From contig DCVI01000044.1 of NCBI GenBank assembly GCA_002327315.1, positions 1 to 5,856 on the forward strand: a stretch of DNA of 5,856 bases, given 5' to 3'. Positions 5,514-5,856 of this stretch are shown one piece after another. Positions within the stretch are counted from its first letter, which is position 1, and the number at the start of each line of letters is the position of its first letter. A model generated the notes under the pieces. The model did not search any database, was not told where the DNA came from, and saw nothing but the letters and a program-made list of their open reading frames with translations. The translations under genes and the position numbers were made by a program. This DNA is from Syntrophaceae bacterium UBA2192. Lineage in GTDB: Bacteria; Desulfobacterota; Syntrophia; Syntrophales; UBA2192.

Positions 5514-5806
5514 TCGAGGACCGGAAAGTCTGGCGCTGCGTTGGATGCGGCTTCTGTTGCGCGCATCAGAGGTGCACCTTCGGGGTGGCAAGGCACCCGG
5601 AGGCGCAGACCGGCCTGTGCCCGGAGCTCGAGTGGACAGGCCATCGCTACGTCTGCCGCCTCATGATGCAGCCCGGGCAGATGGCCGACATGGTGAAGCA
5701 GGAGCTGCGCTCGGGCGAGGGCTGCGTTTCCTTCAACAACCCCTGGCGCAAAGACGTCCGCGAGCGCACTCCCGAGGAGGCGAAGGCTGCCGGCACAAAA
5801 AAATAA
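5507..5806 (+). CDS. CxxCxxCC (YkgJ-type) metal-binding cysteine-cluster protein
   Basis: With a GTG start at 5507 the product has 99 residues. A G-run with GGGGGAA (about 5494-5500) serves as ribosome binding site 6 bases upstream. No ATG is available before the cysteine motif. The start overlaps the end of the ModF-like gene by 7 bases, so translation is probably coupled. Residues C11-V-G-C14-G-F-C17-C18 form the CxxCxxCC motif of the YkgJ family, thought to bind zinc or iron (possibly an Fe-S cluster). Four further cysteines (C23, C38, C50, C73) bring the total to eight, about 8% of the protein. The C-terminus is charged and likely flexible. There is no signal peptide. The partner or substrate is unknown. 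The operon suggests it works with the tandem ATPase. Confidence 0.8.
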   Translation: MLIEDRKVWRCVGCGFCCAHQRCTFGVARHPEAQTGLCPELEWTGHRYVCRLMMQPGQMADMVKQELRSGEGCVSFNNPWRKDVRERTPEEAKAAGTKK

Positions 5807-5807
5807 A

Positions 5808-5847
5808 GAAGTGTCTAAGTGCATAAGTGTCTAAGTGTTTGAGTGAT
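5808..5847. repeat. 8-bp tandem repeat, five units, core AAGTG
   Basis: Five head-to-tail octamers, GAAGTGTC, TAAGTGCA, TAAGTGTC, TAAGTGTT and TGAGTGAT, start two bases after the stop codon of the cysteine-cluster gene. Within the array a 13-base direct repeat AAGTGTCTAAGTG occurs at 5809-5821 and 5825-5837. The array may continue past position 5847 only in degraded form. Function unknown, and no hairpin or T-run is associated with it. Confidence 0.8.
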
Positions 5848-5856
5848 GGAAAAAAG

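Noticed and set aside
5846..5856. ATGGAAAAAAG as the start of a next gene
   Set aside because: Only three codons are visible and no ribosome binding site precedes it, because the upstream bases are the tandem repeat.

Overview
This window reads as GC-rich (about 60% by eye) bacterial chromosomal DNA with short intergenic gaps. No phage, transposase or CRISPR signal was seen. A near-consensus sigma-54 promoter, a sigma-70-like promoter, the small predicted lipoprotein and simple intergenic repeats would fit a deltaproteobacterium (Desulfobacterota). That placement is inference, because no marker gene is present.

Layout from left to right. Positions 144-605 (+) encode a hotdog-fold acyl-CoA thioesterase. 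Positions 710-961 (+) encode a small predicted lipoprotein of unknown function, preceded by a good sigma-54 -24/-12 match at 658-673. A bidirectional rho-independent terminator (974-1013) closes that gene and also closes the opposing unit. Next comes a 7-bp tandem repeat (1017-1058). The minus-strand unit then follows: fbp (class I fructose-1,6-bisphosphatase, 2599-3546) is transcribed first, and a long divergent class II fructose-bisphosphate aldolase (1062-2507) second. Their 91-nt spacer holds a REP-like palindrome and a second small hairpin. Together the two enzymes catalyse consecutive gluconeogenic steps: triose phosphates to fructose-1,6-bisphosphate to fructose-6-phosphate.

A divergent promoter region (3547-3679) separates fbp from a rightward operon. 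Each of its two candidate -10 elements lies immediately next to one arm of a 9-bp inverted repeat. The rightward operon has three tightly packed genes: a DUF3024-family protein (3680-4030), a ModF-like protein with two fused ABC ATPase domains (3990-5513, overlapping the previous gene by 41 nt), and a 99-residue CxxCxxCC (YkgJ-type) cysteine-cluster protein (5507-5806, GTG start, overlapping by 7 nt). An 8-bp tandem repeat follows directly after the last stop codon.

The points most worth a second look are the DUF3024/ModF/CxxCxxCC operon, which has no membrane permease or molybdate gene beside it; the altered active-site motif and long extensions of the aldolase; the symmetric divergent promoter; the sigma-54 site; and the AGTG-core tandem repeats that begin within a few bases of the stop codon at the 3' end of two separate units.
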